Source of the DNA: Drechmeria coniospora
Taxonomy: Eukaryota; Ascomycota; Sordariomycetes; Hypocreales; Ophiocordycipitaceae
Assembly (NCBI RefSeq): GCF_001625195.1
Contig: NC_054391.1
Coordinates: 5,467,157 to 5,531,156 of the forward strand
Direction of reading: 5' to 3'
DNA: 64,000 bases
A program made the translations under genes and the position numbers. Positions 10,211 through 23,125 of this stretch are shown piece by piece. The notes under the pieces were generated by a model. The model was not told the DNA's origin, did not search any database, and worked only from the letters and a program-made list of their open reading frames with translations. The stretch's first letter is position 1, and the number at the start of each line of letters is the position of its first letter.

Positions 10211-12805
10211 GCGACATGCATCGCCTGCGCGAGATGGCGGATGCAACGAGGGCGAGGGACGGAGAGTGCTTGAGGGACGTAGCGTATGGCACACGAGACT
10301 ATTGCTGCTCGCTCCCCCATGCGACCAAACGAGGTGCCGGTGCTTGTATGCTTGGCTTCCAACGGTGCAGAGCAGGGACGTGTTGGTCACGTGCGAGTAT
10401 ACAGGCCCTCAATCGATGACAATATTGTACAGTATGGAGTAATTACGGAGTACATGTACACGAAATGCACAATTGGCCCGTTCCAGTACTGTACATTTAC
10501 AGCGCAAATACATGCGGCTGCGGGCTCCGTAGTGTCATAGTCACCATTTCGCTGGCCGCCGCCTGACGTGTGACGATGATTCGATGGCATCGAGGCCAGT
10601 GCCAAGTCGATCGATCGCACGACTATATTTAGCAACGAGATCGATGAGAAAAAAATCCCTTGCACTCCTGTATCAGTATTAAAAGGCACCACAAGCACGT
10701 CGCCTGCATGGCAAGGGGTCCGAGGTCGCCAACGTGGATCAAGGGCGCGATGCCAGTGCTTTCGGTGCCTGCAAGAAAATTACTTTGCATGACATGCGCG
10801 GAGAACACGGTAGGTGTATGCTAGGTTCCTAAGTACTTAGTTGTAGGTTACCTAAGTAGGTACTGTAGGTAAGTACTTGCACCTACATGTCAAAACTCCA
10901 TAGGTGTACTCCGTACCCAGCACGAAGCAGTCAGTAATACTGTACATGTAATTGCACTCCATACAATGTGCAATTACAGTACTTGCATGTACGGGTATCA
11001 GTATATGTGCGGAGCACTCAGCAGTATGTACAAGTGCAGGTAGGTACTACATAGGTATGCATATAAGTACATGTGCCTGCGGCAGCACGCAGGCTGCACC
11101 TGACTGGCTGGCTGCATCAAGTACTTCAGTACTCCGAGTTCCGTACTCCGTACACCACAAGCACTTACGATGAATCTGCGCCACCTACGCCATACAACTG
11201 CTAGCTTGATGTCGTCGCTAATGCATATACTTTTCCGCACGGAGGTTGCCACACAAGGTGGTTTATCTCAGGCTTGCCGTACTCCGTATAAATACTGAAA
11301 TACTGAAATCCTGGAATCCTGGAATCCTGGACCCTGGAAGTGGAGCTTTTGCGACAAATATCGCACCCTGTACTCGGTACCGATCAAAAGCTCCCAGGGG
11401 TGAGGGACTGGGAATATTTGTATCCCCCGAGAAAGAGACGGAACGGCAAACGCCCGTCCAATGATGCTGCATGCCACAAAAGCAGCGGATGAAAAGGGTC
11501 GGATCAAGGGCCAGGTTGGTGCAAACGGCTTGTCTCAGATTTCGCTCTGCGCAGAGGCCACGCTCGCACCGTTGCTCCGCATACTCTGTCCGCACCATGG
11601 CATGGCCATTGCCTGGCAGACGGCCAGGGCGTGACGGATCCTGCACCGGCCACGTTGGCCTCGTTTCATGGAGCCGAGATTCTTCAGCGGCAAGTCAAAC
11701 CCTTTTCTGCTCGGGTCCGGTTCTGCCGTCACGAATACGAGTACGCTCACGAAGGAGCAGCGCCGGTGTGACAATGAATTAAATGGTCTCGACCTGGACG
11801 TAATCAGCGAAGAGGCAGTCGCGCGACCCTGCATTCTCTTCATCGTCGGAGTGCCGAAAATCAAGCAGCTGTCACTCTTTGACGACCGAAGGATCGGATG
11901 CTAGGTATTGAACAAATGCATCCCTTTGACGGCCGAATGGCCACCGGTGCCGCAGAGTAGAGGGATTCATGACGACAACGACGGCGCCATGGAGGGTATT
12001 GCCTCGTCATGCTCCATACCTGCAACGCTCCATGGCTGCATTTTCCACAAGCACTGCTGGCACGAGTGGTGACGACGAACCGGCACAAATGCGAGCTGGC
12101 CGACGAAGCGGAAATGAGCAGGCCCTGAAACCCTCTCCCCCCCCCCTTCGCCTGGACCGACGTCGTTGGTCGCCCACGAATGCTGCGAGACAAAACAAGA
12201 AAAAAATAAGAGTTCGTTCGTTCCAGTAATCACGAGGTGATAAAAAAAAAGGCCCGTGGTAGGCCTATGGTACGCTTGTGGTAGGCCTGTGGTAGGCTGG
12301 TGGACTGTGGTTCCTCGGCTTCCAGGCTTCCGTGCCCCTGACTGGCTGGAGCTTGGCGCTGTCTGGGTGGTGTGGCCTGCGGCCTCTGCCTACGTCATAG
12401 TGTGCTGTGCCTCCTCTCCCGGGCCCACACCTCGCTGGAGGTGGGAGCAAGGTACCCATGATCACGTCTACCGTCCAATACAATGCTCTCCTCGACAGCC
12501 TCTCGTGCCTTTGTGCCCTCTGCCTCTGCCGACTCGCCGCCTCTCCGCCCACAGTCAGCTCAACAAGCGTGCACGCCCCTGCTTCTCCCGCCTCGCCACG
12601 GCCTCCCTCGACCGTCACGGATGCGGAATAGGGTCTGTCTTGATTGATCGGCCTGCATGCTGCGTCGTCCGTGAGCCGATGGTGACTGCCGTTCGACTGC
12701 ATCGACCCAGCACCTTCGTTCACCGACTGCATCTCGCCACCAAGAGTGATTAATCCCCTCCCCTCCACCAGGGCCGTCCGTCACCCTCCGGAACGCCCTC
12801 GGAGA

Positions 12806-12866
12806 TCCCTCTCTCTCTCTCTCGTCCCATCTTCCCTTGACCTTTTCCCCTCGCCTTTTCCTGCAC
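12806..12866 (+). promoter_or_regulatory. Pyrimidine-rich tract upstream of the histidine kinase
   Basis: A CT-rich run including six or more CT dinucleotides, about 375-435 bp before the kinase ATG. Such tracts commonly precede transcription starts in filamentous fungi. A role as core promoter is inference from position and composition. Confidence 0.4.
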
Positions 12867-13240
12867 AACCGCCGCGGCTCCTCGGAGGGAAACAAGAGCC
12901 GCTTGTCTGGCCGTTCGCCTACTCTACAGGCGCCCGGACGCCCACGGGACGTGAAGCGAAGCTTGGCCCGTAGCTGTTCACCATCGTCCTCCGGGTATGC
13001 CGTGCCTTCATTCGCATCTATCCCCCCCCCCCTTGCCGGTTACACCGGCGGCAACGCAACGATTGGGAACGGACATCCGCTGACGAAGCAAGCCGAGGTG
13101 GAGCAGAGCAGGCCCGAGTCTTCATGCCCCTTCTCTGCCCGGTCGATGCGGCATCAAACCCTGCCTGCGTGCCTGCCTGCGTGTCCCGCTTGCCTCCCGA
13201 TACTTGACGACATCCAACGGAAAAGGCACCACGTCGAGGC

Positions 13241-16200
13241 ATGCCAAGGACCATTCTCCAAGAGGAGGCCAGACGGACGTCGCCTTCAGCGTCACCCTCA
13301 AAGGTGACGGCAACGTCTATTCCTAGATCGACGCTCACATCCGCATCCACGTCGGCGCTTGCTTCCTTCTCCGCCCGTCTACTGGAGCTTCCGATCCTCG
13401 TGCTCCCCGGGCCGGCCGACGAGGCACCACGGCCCCCCCAAGTCGCCCCCTCGAGCCAGCCACCCGCGAGCTATGGATGTGCAGCAGTAGATCTCGAAGC
13501 CGATCTCGAAGCCAAAGCAGCCGAAGCATCGATTTCGCATGCGCCCGGCAAGATGTCGCGACGAGCATCCTGCCACTCCACCACTCCGCCCGCCGGATGG
13601 ACTTCCCCGGCATCGGGCCCCTCCCAGGCGAAAGGGGACGGGGAAGCCGCTGCCACCGCTGCACCAGCCGCCCCCCCTCCCCTGGCCACTTCGCAGCAGC
13701 AGCTCAACGAGTATCGCGAGCGGCTGGCGCGGGATCTGGAAATACGTGAGCTCTCCGCCATGGGCATGCTCGCGTCGCCGCCAGACAAGACGCGCATCTC
13801 GCCCATCCTCGAGGAGGCGGTCCGCCACCAACCTCGACGCCCGTCCGTCACCACTTCGACCACCACCTCGACCACCACGTCCACCGAATCCGCCAAGACT
13901 GTTCGCGGCGGCACCACGCCAGGCTCCGTCGTCGGTACGCCGTCGTATCCATTCCCTCGAATGACCAACCCCGGATTCTCCCCTTCCTCGCTGCACAAGT
14001 TCCTACCGCTGCCCGCCGGCATCCCTCGGACGTCGCACGCCGGTGCCGTGGAGAACCGCGCCGTCATGGACAAGGTTCTCTCGGACAACTCGACGCCGGC
14101 CTCCAACTGCACCTTTGGTCCCTTGGGCGTGTCGCGCCATCAGGATACCTTCGACTCGCCCGTCCCGAACCTCTACGACTTATCCCTCATGCTTGGCGCC
14201 GAGCCTGGCCTGGATGCCTGGTGGGGCACTGTCGTTCAGATATTGAAGGATGTCTACAAGGCCGAGCGCGCAACGCTGGCCGTTCCGGCCGACACCACCG
14301 ACATTGAAAACGTGCCGTGGGGCCAGAAGGCGACGTACAATGAGCACCAGCAGGACGATCTGAGCCTTGGCTACATGGCCAAGGGAAGCAGCGTCGTCCA
14401 GGGCAGCGACCAGGCCATCTCGGACATGTCCGTCCGTGCCGAATTCACACCGGGGCCGAGAACGCCAACGCGGCCTGGCCTGGCCAGCCGTCATTCCTTC
14501 ACGGCCTACGAGGAGAACAAGGAGCGAGCGCAGCACCAGACACCCAGCTCCGCCCGAAGACCGACGGGCTTGACGAGAAGCAAGACGCTATTCTCGTCCG
14601 TCCGGTCCGCCCACGCCGCAGGTAGTCACTACATCAAGCTGAACAAGGATGCTTTGGAGGAGCACGATGCCGCCGAGCGCAAGCGACGACATGTCCCCGG
14701 TTGGGAGGCTCCCGTGGCCGCCGGCTCTGAGCCCCAGGGCCGCATCTTGTCCGTCCTTCAGGCTCTCGACTTCGAGGCCGATCCTCTCATCGACCATGCG
14801 GGAATCATGCGAATACTTCAACGGGGGCGGCCCGTCGCTCTGACCAGGAGTTACCCATATCTTCCCACCACCACGAGCCAGGAGAATGACCAGCCGACGG
14901 AAGAAAAGCCGGATTCGAGACCGGGCAGCGCAGAAGCGGCCAAGCGACCCGCGAGGCGGCCATCCGACGCCGCTTCCACCTTCTCGTCCATGTTTGCCAG
15001 CCCGTCTCGCGGGAATGCAATATCGATGGCTTCGCACCTTGACGAAGAAGAGCCGAGGCCTCGCACCCCAAGGTACGAAGAGTACGAGCAGGCACCGCCG
15101 TCCCCCTGGTCGCAGTCGCCCGCTCCCTCGCCGGCGGTGCGAGCCGATCCCAAGGAGAACCCGTTCTTCACAGATGCCATGGTCGACGAGGATTCCTTCA
15201 ACCCCGGTTCGGCCCCGGCAAGCTACTCCGGCATGCGACCGCCGGAAGCCATCGGCGTCGACAACTCGTGGACCGTGCTGCACATACCGCTGACGCATGT
15301 GCTCCTCTCGAGGCCAGCGCAGCCCTTCAAGCCGAACGCTACAACCAGGGGTCTACGCCCCCAGCCTCGGAGCAAGGACGGCGGAAGTGGCGACGACAGA
15401 GAGCTCTGCGATCTGGACCGCCTGACACCGGAGCTTTCGCGGAAGCAGAAGCCGGCCCCCATTGCCATCTTGTCCATTCTGAGTCCCATGATACCATACC
15501 CGTCCAAGCTCAGGCACTCTCTCGAACACCTCGCGCCACATCTAGCCACCTCGTTCTCCCTGTGCCGATATTATAGCAATCTGGAGACCGAACTTGCTGG
15601 CATGCAGCGGAAACGGCCGCCCACGGCCGGCTTCGGCGCCGTCGCACCCCACGCCAGGCACGACAACAAGATACCCTACTTGGCGCCGAGAGAAGTTCTG
15701 CTGCAGCAGCCCCCGTGCGGAAGCATCACGAGTCCGAGCGAAAATTCTGGCATCTCGAAGAGTGCCACAGGCTCCCCGATCGGGACCCCTAGGTGGGAGA
15801 ACGAATCTCTCAATCAAATCGTCGACAAGAAACCGCCGGCCGGCAGCCCGGCGGCAGCCTCTCAGCCATCCGAAAACTACTTCAGCAGCCAGCGGAGAGC
15901 GCCCTCCTCGGCGCGACAGGAATCCCGTGGTCCGGCAATGCAGGTGGCACGGGCTGGGTCCAAGGACAACCCTCCGGGGGACGCAAGGCAGCTTTTCTCG
16001 TCGCCTCCTAAGCCTTCGCAGAGTCCCCTCGCCGCCGAGCACGTCTCCGACATGTTGGGTCTCGAGTTTAACGAGAGGACGGCGCAGGCGTGGGAGGACT
16101 TCGTTGCGAATGGCGCAAGCGACCGAGACGCCGACGTGCCCGGGGAGGATGGAACGACGAAGCGGGAACACAAGGCAGGAGACGGTGAGAGACCCGATCC

Positions 16201-19200
16201 CCCCTTGCGCCCGGTGCATGCCCATAGCGAGCTGCACAGCTATGGAGCGGACTTTGCCTCGTCTTTCCAGTCGCTGCCCCCGAGCTCGAGTCTGGGTCGA
16301 CAGGTGCCGCAGACACCATCGGCGCCGCCACGCACCGGTTCCCTGGCTACCCTAGGGACCGACATGCCACCTCCCTCCGATAAGCTCAAGGGTTTGATCC
16401 TAGACTCGTTGCCCGCCCACGTCTTTGTGTCTTTGCCGCAGACCGGCGAGACTGTGTGGGTGAACAGTCGATTTCTGTCGTACCGCGGCCAGACCGTCTC
16501 GGATCTGTCGAGAGACCCCTGGGGCAGCGTGCACCCGGACGATCGCGATGGATACCTCAAGGCCTGGGGCCACTCGCTTCGAACCGGAGAGCAGTTCTCG
16601 AGGTCGGTGCGCATAAAGAGGTTTGATGGCCAATACCGATGGTTCTACGCCAGGGCGGTCGCATCCAAGGACAAGAGAGGCGTCATCATGCAGTTCCTTG
16701 GCTCCTACATGGACATTCACGAACAGCACATCGCAGAGCTGCGGGCGGCCCGTCAAGAGGAGATTGAGGCGTCCGAGGCCAAGCATCGACTGCTGGCCAA
16801 TCTCATTCCGCAGATCATCTTCACCGCCACCGAGGACGACGGTATCACCTTTGCCAACGAGCAGTGGCTTTCGTACACGGGGCAGAAGTTTGAGGCCGCG
16901 CTGGGCCTGGGATTCATGGATTATGTTCATCCGGACGACCTGGAAAAGTGCTGCATCCCGACGGACCGAGGCCGTGAATTGTCGAGAAATCCCGATGCTG
17001 AATGGATGAATGGATCCAGCTCGTCCGCTGCCTCGTCCACGTCCGGCACCGCCAAGGGTGCAAAGTCCCCCGCGCCTCCGGAAACAGGCTTGTCGTGCAG
17101 TCGTTCGGCGTTGTCACGAAATGGCAGCTCCGAAACGGAGGCGAGCCAGGAGCTGTCGTCGACCGACCTCACGGAGCTGGCGAGGAAAGGCATCATCAAG
17201 GTGACGACCGACACCAGCGGCAGGCTCTCGTACACGACCGAGGTTCGCCTGCGCTCGAAGACTGGCGAGTACCGCTGGCATCTCATCCGCTGCGTTCAGA
17301 TTGATACCATCGACTTTGGCCGCGGCGCGAGCTCCTACTTCGGCTCGGCCACGGACATTAACGACCACAAAATCTTGGAAACGAAGCTCAAGGAGGCGAT
17401 GGAGTCGAAAAGCAGGTTCTTGAGCAACATGTCACACGAAATCAGAACGCCCTTGATCGGCATCTCGGGCATGGTCAGCTTCCTGCAAGATTCGACGCTC
17501 GACGAGGAGCAGCGTGACTACACCAACACGATCCAAACGAGCGCCAACAGTTTGATCATGATCATCAACGACATCCTAGACCTATCCAAGGTCGACGCCG
17601 GCATGATGAAACTGAAGCACGAATGGTTCCACACTCGATCCCTGATCGAGGACGTCAACGAACTGGTCTCGACCATGGCCATCGCCAAGCGCCTGGAGCT
17701 GAACTATCTTGTCGACGCGGATGTGCCGGCCTGGGTCAAGGGTGACAAGGTTCGCATCCGCCAGGTTTTGCTCAACGTCATCGGCAACGCCATCAAGTTT
17801 ACCACCGAGGGAGAGGTGTTTAGTCGATGCCGAGTTTGTAGCGATGACCCCTCGGAGAAAGACGGCTCGACCATCAAGCTTCAGTTTGCCATCACCGACA
17901 CCGGTCGGGGTTTCTCCAAGGAAGAAGCGGAGCTCATATTTAAGCCGTTTAGCCAAATCGATGGCAGCAGCACTCGACAGCATGGCGGGAGCGGGTTGGG
18001 TCTCGTGATTTCCAGGCAACTGGTTGAACTTCACGGCGGCACCATGGAGGGCAGGGCGGAGCTGGGGAAAGGTTCGACGTTTACCTTTACGGCCCGGTTC
18101 GCGCTGCCAACCGCAAGCGACCAGCCAACCCTGCCCGAAAGTCCGGGGGCTTCCAAGCCGGCCGAGTCCCACCACGCTGCATCTGTCATCGTTTCGGCGA
18201 CAGGAAGGTCTCCGCCTGCTCCGGGACGGCATCTCGATGCCAAGGCTGACGATGGCACGGCCGGTGCCTTCTATGCTCCGCCTGGCACCGTGTCGACCGG
18301 CTGCCCGGAACCCGCATTCCATGCAAGCAGACCGCACGTTGCGGACCGGGCTTCGGCAACGTCGGTGAATCAGGAACTTGCTCGTATCAGCGAGGCAGCC
18401 AAGGCGAGCGGGCAGGACCTTTTCCAGATGAGACTGGACATTGAGCACGAGGGAGCGCCCATGGATCAGGCAGCATTTTCGGGAAACGTCGGCCAGCCGT
18501 CGTCAGAGTTCTGGCCACCCATGTACTCGATCCTGATCATATGTCCACAATACCACAGTCGCGAGGCGACAACCCAGCATATCGAAATGACGCTACCCAA
18601 GGAGGTGCCGCATCAGATAACAGCACTGGCGTCGGTTGAGGAAGCGCGGAGCTATGTTGGCGGCGGCGATGCCATCCAATTCACGCACATCGTGCTCAAC
18701 CTTTCTTCTGCCGAGGCCATCATTGACGTCATGGATCAGATAACCAAGTCGCAGACGGTCGACAGTACCACCATCCTCATCCTTTCCGACTCGATGCAGC
18801 GCCAAGCCGTGATCAAGCTCGCGGCGCAGACGAAGTACAGCCGGCTGTTTACGGACAACCTGGTGACCTTTATCTACAAACCAGTCAAGCCGTCACGCTT
18901 TGCCGTCATCTTCGACCCGGATAAGGTGCGGGAGCTGAGTACGGATCGGAATCGAACGACGGCGCAAAAGATGGTGGAGAACCAGAAGGCGAGCTATCAA
19001 GAGATTGGGCGACGCATGGGCAACAAGGGGTACAGGGTGTTGTTGGTGGAAGACAACCCGGTCAACCAAAAGGTGCTCATGAAGTACCTCAAGAAGATTG
19101 GCGTCGACGTGGACGTTGCGATTGACGGCGTCGAGTGCACTGACAAGGTCCTCTCGAAGCCGCACAACCATTACTCTCTCATCCTGGTAAGTCTCGACGC

Positions 19201-19456
19201 ATCCCCTATCCGGGACAATAGCTGATGCGGCACAAAGTGCGACCTTCACATGCCACGCAAGGATGGCTATCAAGCTTGCCGAGAGATTCGCCAGTGGGAG
19301 ATGGCCGGTGAGGTCGCGGCGATGCCCATCATCGCGCTCTCCGCCAACGTCATGTCTGACGTACAAGACAAGTGCATAGCTGCGGGGTTCAGCGACTATG
19401 TTACGAAGCCGGTCGATTTCATCGATCTCAGCAGGGCCATGGCAAAATTCTTCTGA
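13241..19456 (+). CDS. Hybrid sensor histidine kinase with GAF-like and two PAS regions
   Basis: Two-component phosphorelay sensor, expected to autophosphorylate and pass phosphate through its own receiver to an HPt protein. Two exons, 13241-19186 and 19238-19456, with a 51-bp intron; 2054 residues. Order: low-complexity N-terminus; GAF-like segment near residues 315-420; PAS at about 1049-1165; a second PAS with a Ser-rich insert at about 1175-1385; HisKA with H-box [15 protein letters not shown] (His at about 1399); N-box [10 protein letters not shown] near 1511, then DTGRGF and GGSGLGL; receiver from about 1930 with [12 protein letters not shown], Asp 1984 in [17 protein letters not shown] and TKPVD. 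All phosphotransfer residues are present. No membrane segment seen, so it is probably cytosolic. I cannot assign its class among the fungal kinase groups. The first ~150 residues are weakly supported, and an extra upstream exon is possible. Confidence 0.9.
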
Positions 19457-20442
19457 CGGCCAGGCAGAGGAAGGTAGAGCATGGCATTGGATTCTTAATC
19501 CTGGCGCAATTGTCACTTGCGCATACTACCTATGCATCTCGTTGGGCGAGAGCGAGGAGTGCCAGCCTTGGTTCGATTGTTCTTAATACTCTGAATTATT
19601 CCCCCCTTTGTTCTTGTGCTCTTGGCGGCACACGAACCAACGTTCCCATCCGGATCGGCCAAGGAAGCAAGCGCACTTCTCGGAGCGCGTCCGCGACGCG
19701 GGATCGGGAAAGTTCATCTGTTTCGCCCTCGGCAGCGGAAAGACAAAGCTTCGCTATGTATTAAACCTGTCGGCTACCACTCACCTTTGGTAGAGGGCGC
19801 CCTCCTTGTTTCTGCTTGCTCTTTGCGCGATACCCACCATTGGAGGGAAATCAAACGATGTTCTAAAAAGGAGATACCCCGCAAGAAAGGTCATATGCCT
19901 GAGGTTGCATGAACGGTTGGGGTTTGTCGAGAGACGGGAGGTGAGCAAGACGGACGTGTATTTCATTTGCATTGCGACGCGGAGGGCTTTGCCCCCTAAT
20001 ATTTTGCGACCAAAAAACGAATTGTTCTTCTCTGCCGTTGTATGGCAGGCGGTCCCTCTGCCTGTGAGTGTATGGGTATTTTGCGGCGCGCTGTTTGCAC
20101 CGTCGATCTCGCCACAAGCACATGCTGCCTATCTTGTTTGACAAGAGCCCGGCCAACGAGGGCAGTGTCAGGCATCGTCACTGTGACGTGCCTTGGTGAC
20201 AGGTCCGTTCAGAGCGGGTGGAAGGTCTCGGCTGCTTAATCTGCCGACCCTGGCGCCCTGAAAGGAGACTGCCAGTTGATGAAGACGTTGTGTTATTTCG
20301 GCGCAGTATCCTTCCTTTGCAAGGTCGCCCCTGAGAGCCTGATGCAATTCCACAGGAAGCAGCAGGCGATTGTCGGGTATTGGGATGAGGCAGATGATGA
20401 GACGCCGGGTAGTTGTAATATATATCTTCCAGAGCTAGCGAC
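19457..20442. other. Convergent intergenic region between the histidine kinase and the phosphatase gene
   Basis: 3' regions of two convergent genes. Mixed composition, few GTAC motifs compared with other long intergenic regions, and no credible gene. Confidence 0.6.
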
Positions 20443-21981
20443 TCAATATACGCTCCCTCGGATACTTCGATCTTGGCGCTCGGCCTCGTTCAAGTCGTCC
20501 ATCTCGGTGTGCTCAGCTGCGGCCGGCGGCGGCGCGTCTCCGAGACGGTTGGCGAAGCGGTTGGCGACAACGTCATCGGTGTGCTTGTCGACGTAGTGGG
20601 ACGGCGGATGCCGGCGATTGCCATCTTCGGACATGTCTGTGTCGCTGCCGGCAAGGGAGGTGTGGCCCGAGTAGGTCCCCCCAAAGTCGCGGCCGACGTG
20701 CAGGTGTTGTGACTGGAGGGTGCCGATGCGCTTTTCTGCAGCGGCGGTGTTGAAGGCTGGCGTGCCGTCGGGTGAGGAGGGCAACACTTTGTGGGAGTGC
20801 GGAACAGCGACGTCCATTGCATCGGCGAGGACGGGGGGTCCGTCACCGTCACGGTCCTCTGCACTCATACCAGGATGCCATTGCTGGTTCTGCGTCTGCG
20901 ATTGCGACCGTGATTGTGGCTGCCCGCCGGCGGCGACCGAAATCGAGCCGCTGGTCGCGACGGTCGGTTCGTCACTGCGCTCCGTGTCTTGTTCCCGCAG
21001 GGGCTCTAGGTCAGGCCGCTTGTTGTAGTGGCTCGTGTGGTTGCAGCCGTTGGGGCAGCCGCCCCAGCGACGGGCAGGCATGGCAGTCGTCGTTCTGGCA
21101 CGATCCAGCTTGGCCTCCTCTTTGCCGTCCTTGACGGCGGCGCGATCGTGATGCAGCTCGGACCAGGTGCGCAGGTTGTTCTCGAGCAAATACTTGCCGT
21201 TCTCCTGCTTTCGCATGATGAGGAACTCGCAGTGGTCGACGTTGCGGAGATCCTCAAAGTACTCGACGGTAAAGTGGTACCACTTCATGAGGAAGACGCG
21301 GGACATGAGACCGTGTGTTACTGCGCGCATCAGACACAACCGCTCGACGGAGGCTCGGCATGACGCATACGTACCGAGCACGCAGACGCTGGCGAAGTCG
21401 TCCTCGCCAAACTGCCGCCAGAGGCTCTCGTTGAAGCCGCTCACGCGGTCGTAGGCATCGGCGGCGCTCTCGCCGTTGGGGATGCGGTAGAAGAAGTGAC
21501 CGTAGTCGGCCCGCTCTTGCCACATGCGCTCCATCTCGGCGCTGCAGGGCTGGAAGTTGCCAAAGTCCTGCTCGCGGAGGCGCGGCTCCTCGTAGACCTT
21601 GATGTTGGACCGACGAAAGGGCGACGGTTTCGGCTCGTCCGAGGTGAGGGTCGCGAGGATGCCTTCGGTCGTCTCGCGCGTGCGACGGTAGGGGGAGGTG
21701 AAGAAGTGGAGGGTGTCGTCGGGTCGGAGGAGTTTGCGGAGCCGGCGACCGGCCTCGCGGGCCTGGCCCCAGCCGTCCTGCGTGAGCTTCACTCTGTGGT
21801 CGGGGATGCTCTGATGGATCTCGCGCTGCTCTGCTCGGAGGAGGGAAGGGTGAGTCAGTCGTCGGTTGCCCATCGAGGGGGGGGGGGAGACGGGCGAACA
21901 GGCAGCAGGGGGCGGGGGCAGCGTACTGTTGCCCTCGGACTGGGCATGTCGGATGAGGATGATCAGCCGCGGCTTGGCCAT
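20443..21981 (-). CDS. DET1: Histidine phosphatase (phosphoglycerate mutase-like), DET1-related
   Basis: Histidine phosphatase superfamily enzyme, most like the fungal proteins related to yeast Det1 (YDR051C), an acid phosphatase implicated in sterol transport; the substrate here is unknown. Three exons on the minus strand: 21927-21981, 21375-21830 and 20443-21320, introns of 96 and 54 bp, 462 residues. Catalytic loop LIRHAQSEGN carries the phosphorylated His. The second His is in VTHGLMSR, created only when intron 2 is removed, and FFTSPYRRTRET supplies the phosphate-binding arginines. The conserved block ends near residue 260; the remaining ~200 residues are Ser/Gln/Asp-rich, probably disordered. 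The loop reads RHA rather than RHG. Divergent from the PRKRIP1-like gene. The catalytic family is certain; the DET1 orthology is likely. Confidence 0.88.
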   Translation of the reverse strand: MAKPRLIILIRHAQSEGNSTLPPPPAACSPVSPPPSMGNRRLTHPSLLRAEQREIHQSIPDHRVKLTQDGWGQAREAGRRLRKLLRPDDTLHFFTSPYRRTRETTEGILATLTSDEPKPSPFRRSNIKVYEEPRLREQDFGNFQPCSAEMERMWQERADYGHFFYRIPNGESAADAYDRVSGFNESLWRQFGEDDFASVCVLGTYASCRASVERLCLMRAVTHGLMSRVFLMKWYHFTVEYFEDLRNVDHCEFLIMRKQENGKYLLENNLRTWSELHHDRAAVKDGKEEAKLDRARTTTAMPARRWGGCPNGCNHTSHYNKRPDLEPLREQDTERSDEPTVATSGSISVAAGGQPQSRSQSQTQNQQWHPGMSAEDRDGDGPPVLADAMDVAVPHSHKVLPSSPDGTPAFNTAAAEKRIGTLQSQHLHVGRDFGGTYSGHTSLAGSDTDMSEDGNRRHPPSHYVDKHTDDVVANRFANRLGDAPPPAAAEHTEMDDLNEAERQDRSIRGSVY

Positions 21982-23125
21982 GGCTGCGACTCCCCGGTGG
22001 GCACGGGCGACGGATGAGGGCGAAGGCGACAGGAAGGCTGAAGGAGACGTGGGCGCGCTTTGGGGTGGTGATTATCAGCGACAAGGACGAGGTGCGCAGG
22101 CAACAGAGGGACGGCCGTGGCTGGTGGAGAGGGTCGACGACGATGGCACTTGAGGGTATCGAGGGGCGAAGAGGGCGAAGAATAGGCCATGTTGGAGAGG
22201 CTGCAAACGAGTCTCTCAAGGTTGCGTACGAGAGTACGATGGCATAATACTGTATAAATAAATACAGTACGTTATTAGGAGGCACGGCTGGGTCAGTACA
22301 GCACCGCCAGCGGGGTTGCAGCGGTTTCAAAGCCGTTCCGTTGGTTGGCGGTGCGGAGGCCCTGTAGCGTTGGCAGTACGTACCGGCAGCACTGCCTAAG
22401 TATGTACCTTTCAGCGGTGCACGTAGTTGTAAGTACAATACTACTGTTGACTACCTAGCAGGTACATGTCCATGTACGTACTTACAGTACAGTACAGTAC
22501 ATGCTTTGTACTTAAGTAGTAGGTAGGTGTACTTACAGTATGCTGCACTGTGCTTACGGGGTACACTTACTTACATCAAGTACATGTAAGTACTTGTAGA
22601 TACACTTGCGGGCCTTAGATGTGCACTGTAAGTACGGAGCACTGTACTGCGTGGATTGATATCAGTACCTGCAGAGTAGTACGGCGTACGCTACGGAGAA
22701 CTCTAGGTGCGCAGTGTTATAGCAGTGCGAAGTGCGGAGTACATGTATACTTGCAGTGCATTCAAGTACTCGAGCTGCTAACGACCAAGTACAGTTCTCC
22801 TCCGTACATGTAGCCAGTACAGGCAAGTACTTACAGTAGGCACGGAGTACGGAGTACTTGCATTAAGTAATGCCGTCATGAAGTGGTGTGGTGGGGGCCA
22901 TTGTCACGCCGACCGCTTCCTTTCACCACGAGCCAACTTTTCAGCCTCAACACCAAGAACGTGTCGATTTCCATTTCCACCTCGACCGGCTACCTACACC
23001 ACAACACCCTACCGCCAGAGGAGTACCGTCGGGAATTCTCATCAGCCCCGCACACAGGCCGTCCTGTGCTGTCCCGTCTCCTGTCCCGCCCACACGCAAG
23101 CCGTAGCATCACCCATCCCGCGGCC
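21982..23125. other. Divergent intergenic region, GTAC-rich
   Basis: Lies between the divergent phosphatase and PRKRIP1-like genes. From about 22240 to 22870 it is dense in GTAC words and ends in two overlapping copies of ACGGAGTAC at about 22840-22858. The remaining ~250 bp next to the PRKRIP1-like gene is ordinary promoter-like sequence. No other gene seen. Confidence 0.65.

Larger units (their letters stand above)
10201..13240. other. Intergenic region between GLR1 and the histidine kinase
   Basis: About 3 kb without a supportable gene. It holds a GTAC-rich patch at about 10390-10520 and a denser one at 10800-11290, a short repeat of CCTGGAAT units at 11296-11338, a GTGGTAGGC-type repeat at 12255-12305, and a pyrimidine-rich leader close to the kinase start. 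Open frames here are short, on both strands, and show no recognisable domain. Confidence 0.6.

Noticed and set aside
8863..10362. 499-codon open frame on the minus strand over GLR1
   Set aside because: Antisense shadow of strongly biased codons; composition Val/Leu/Asp/Arg without any recognisable motif.
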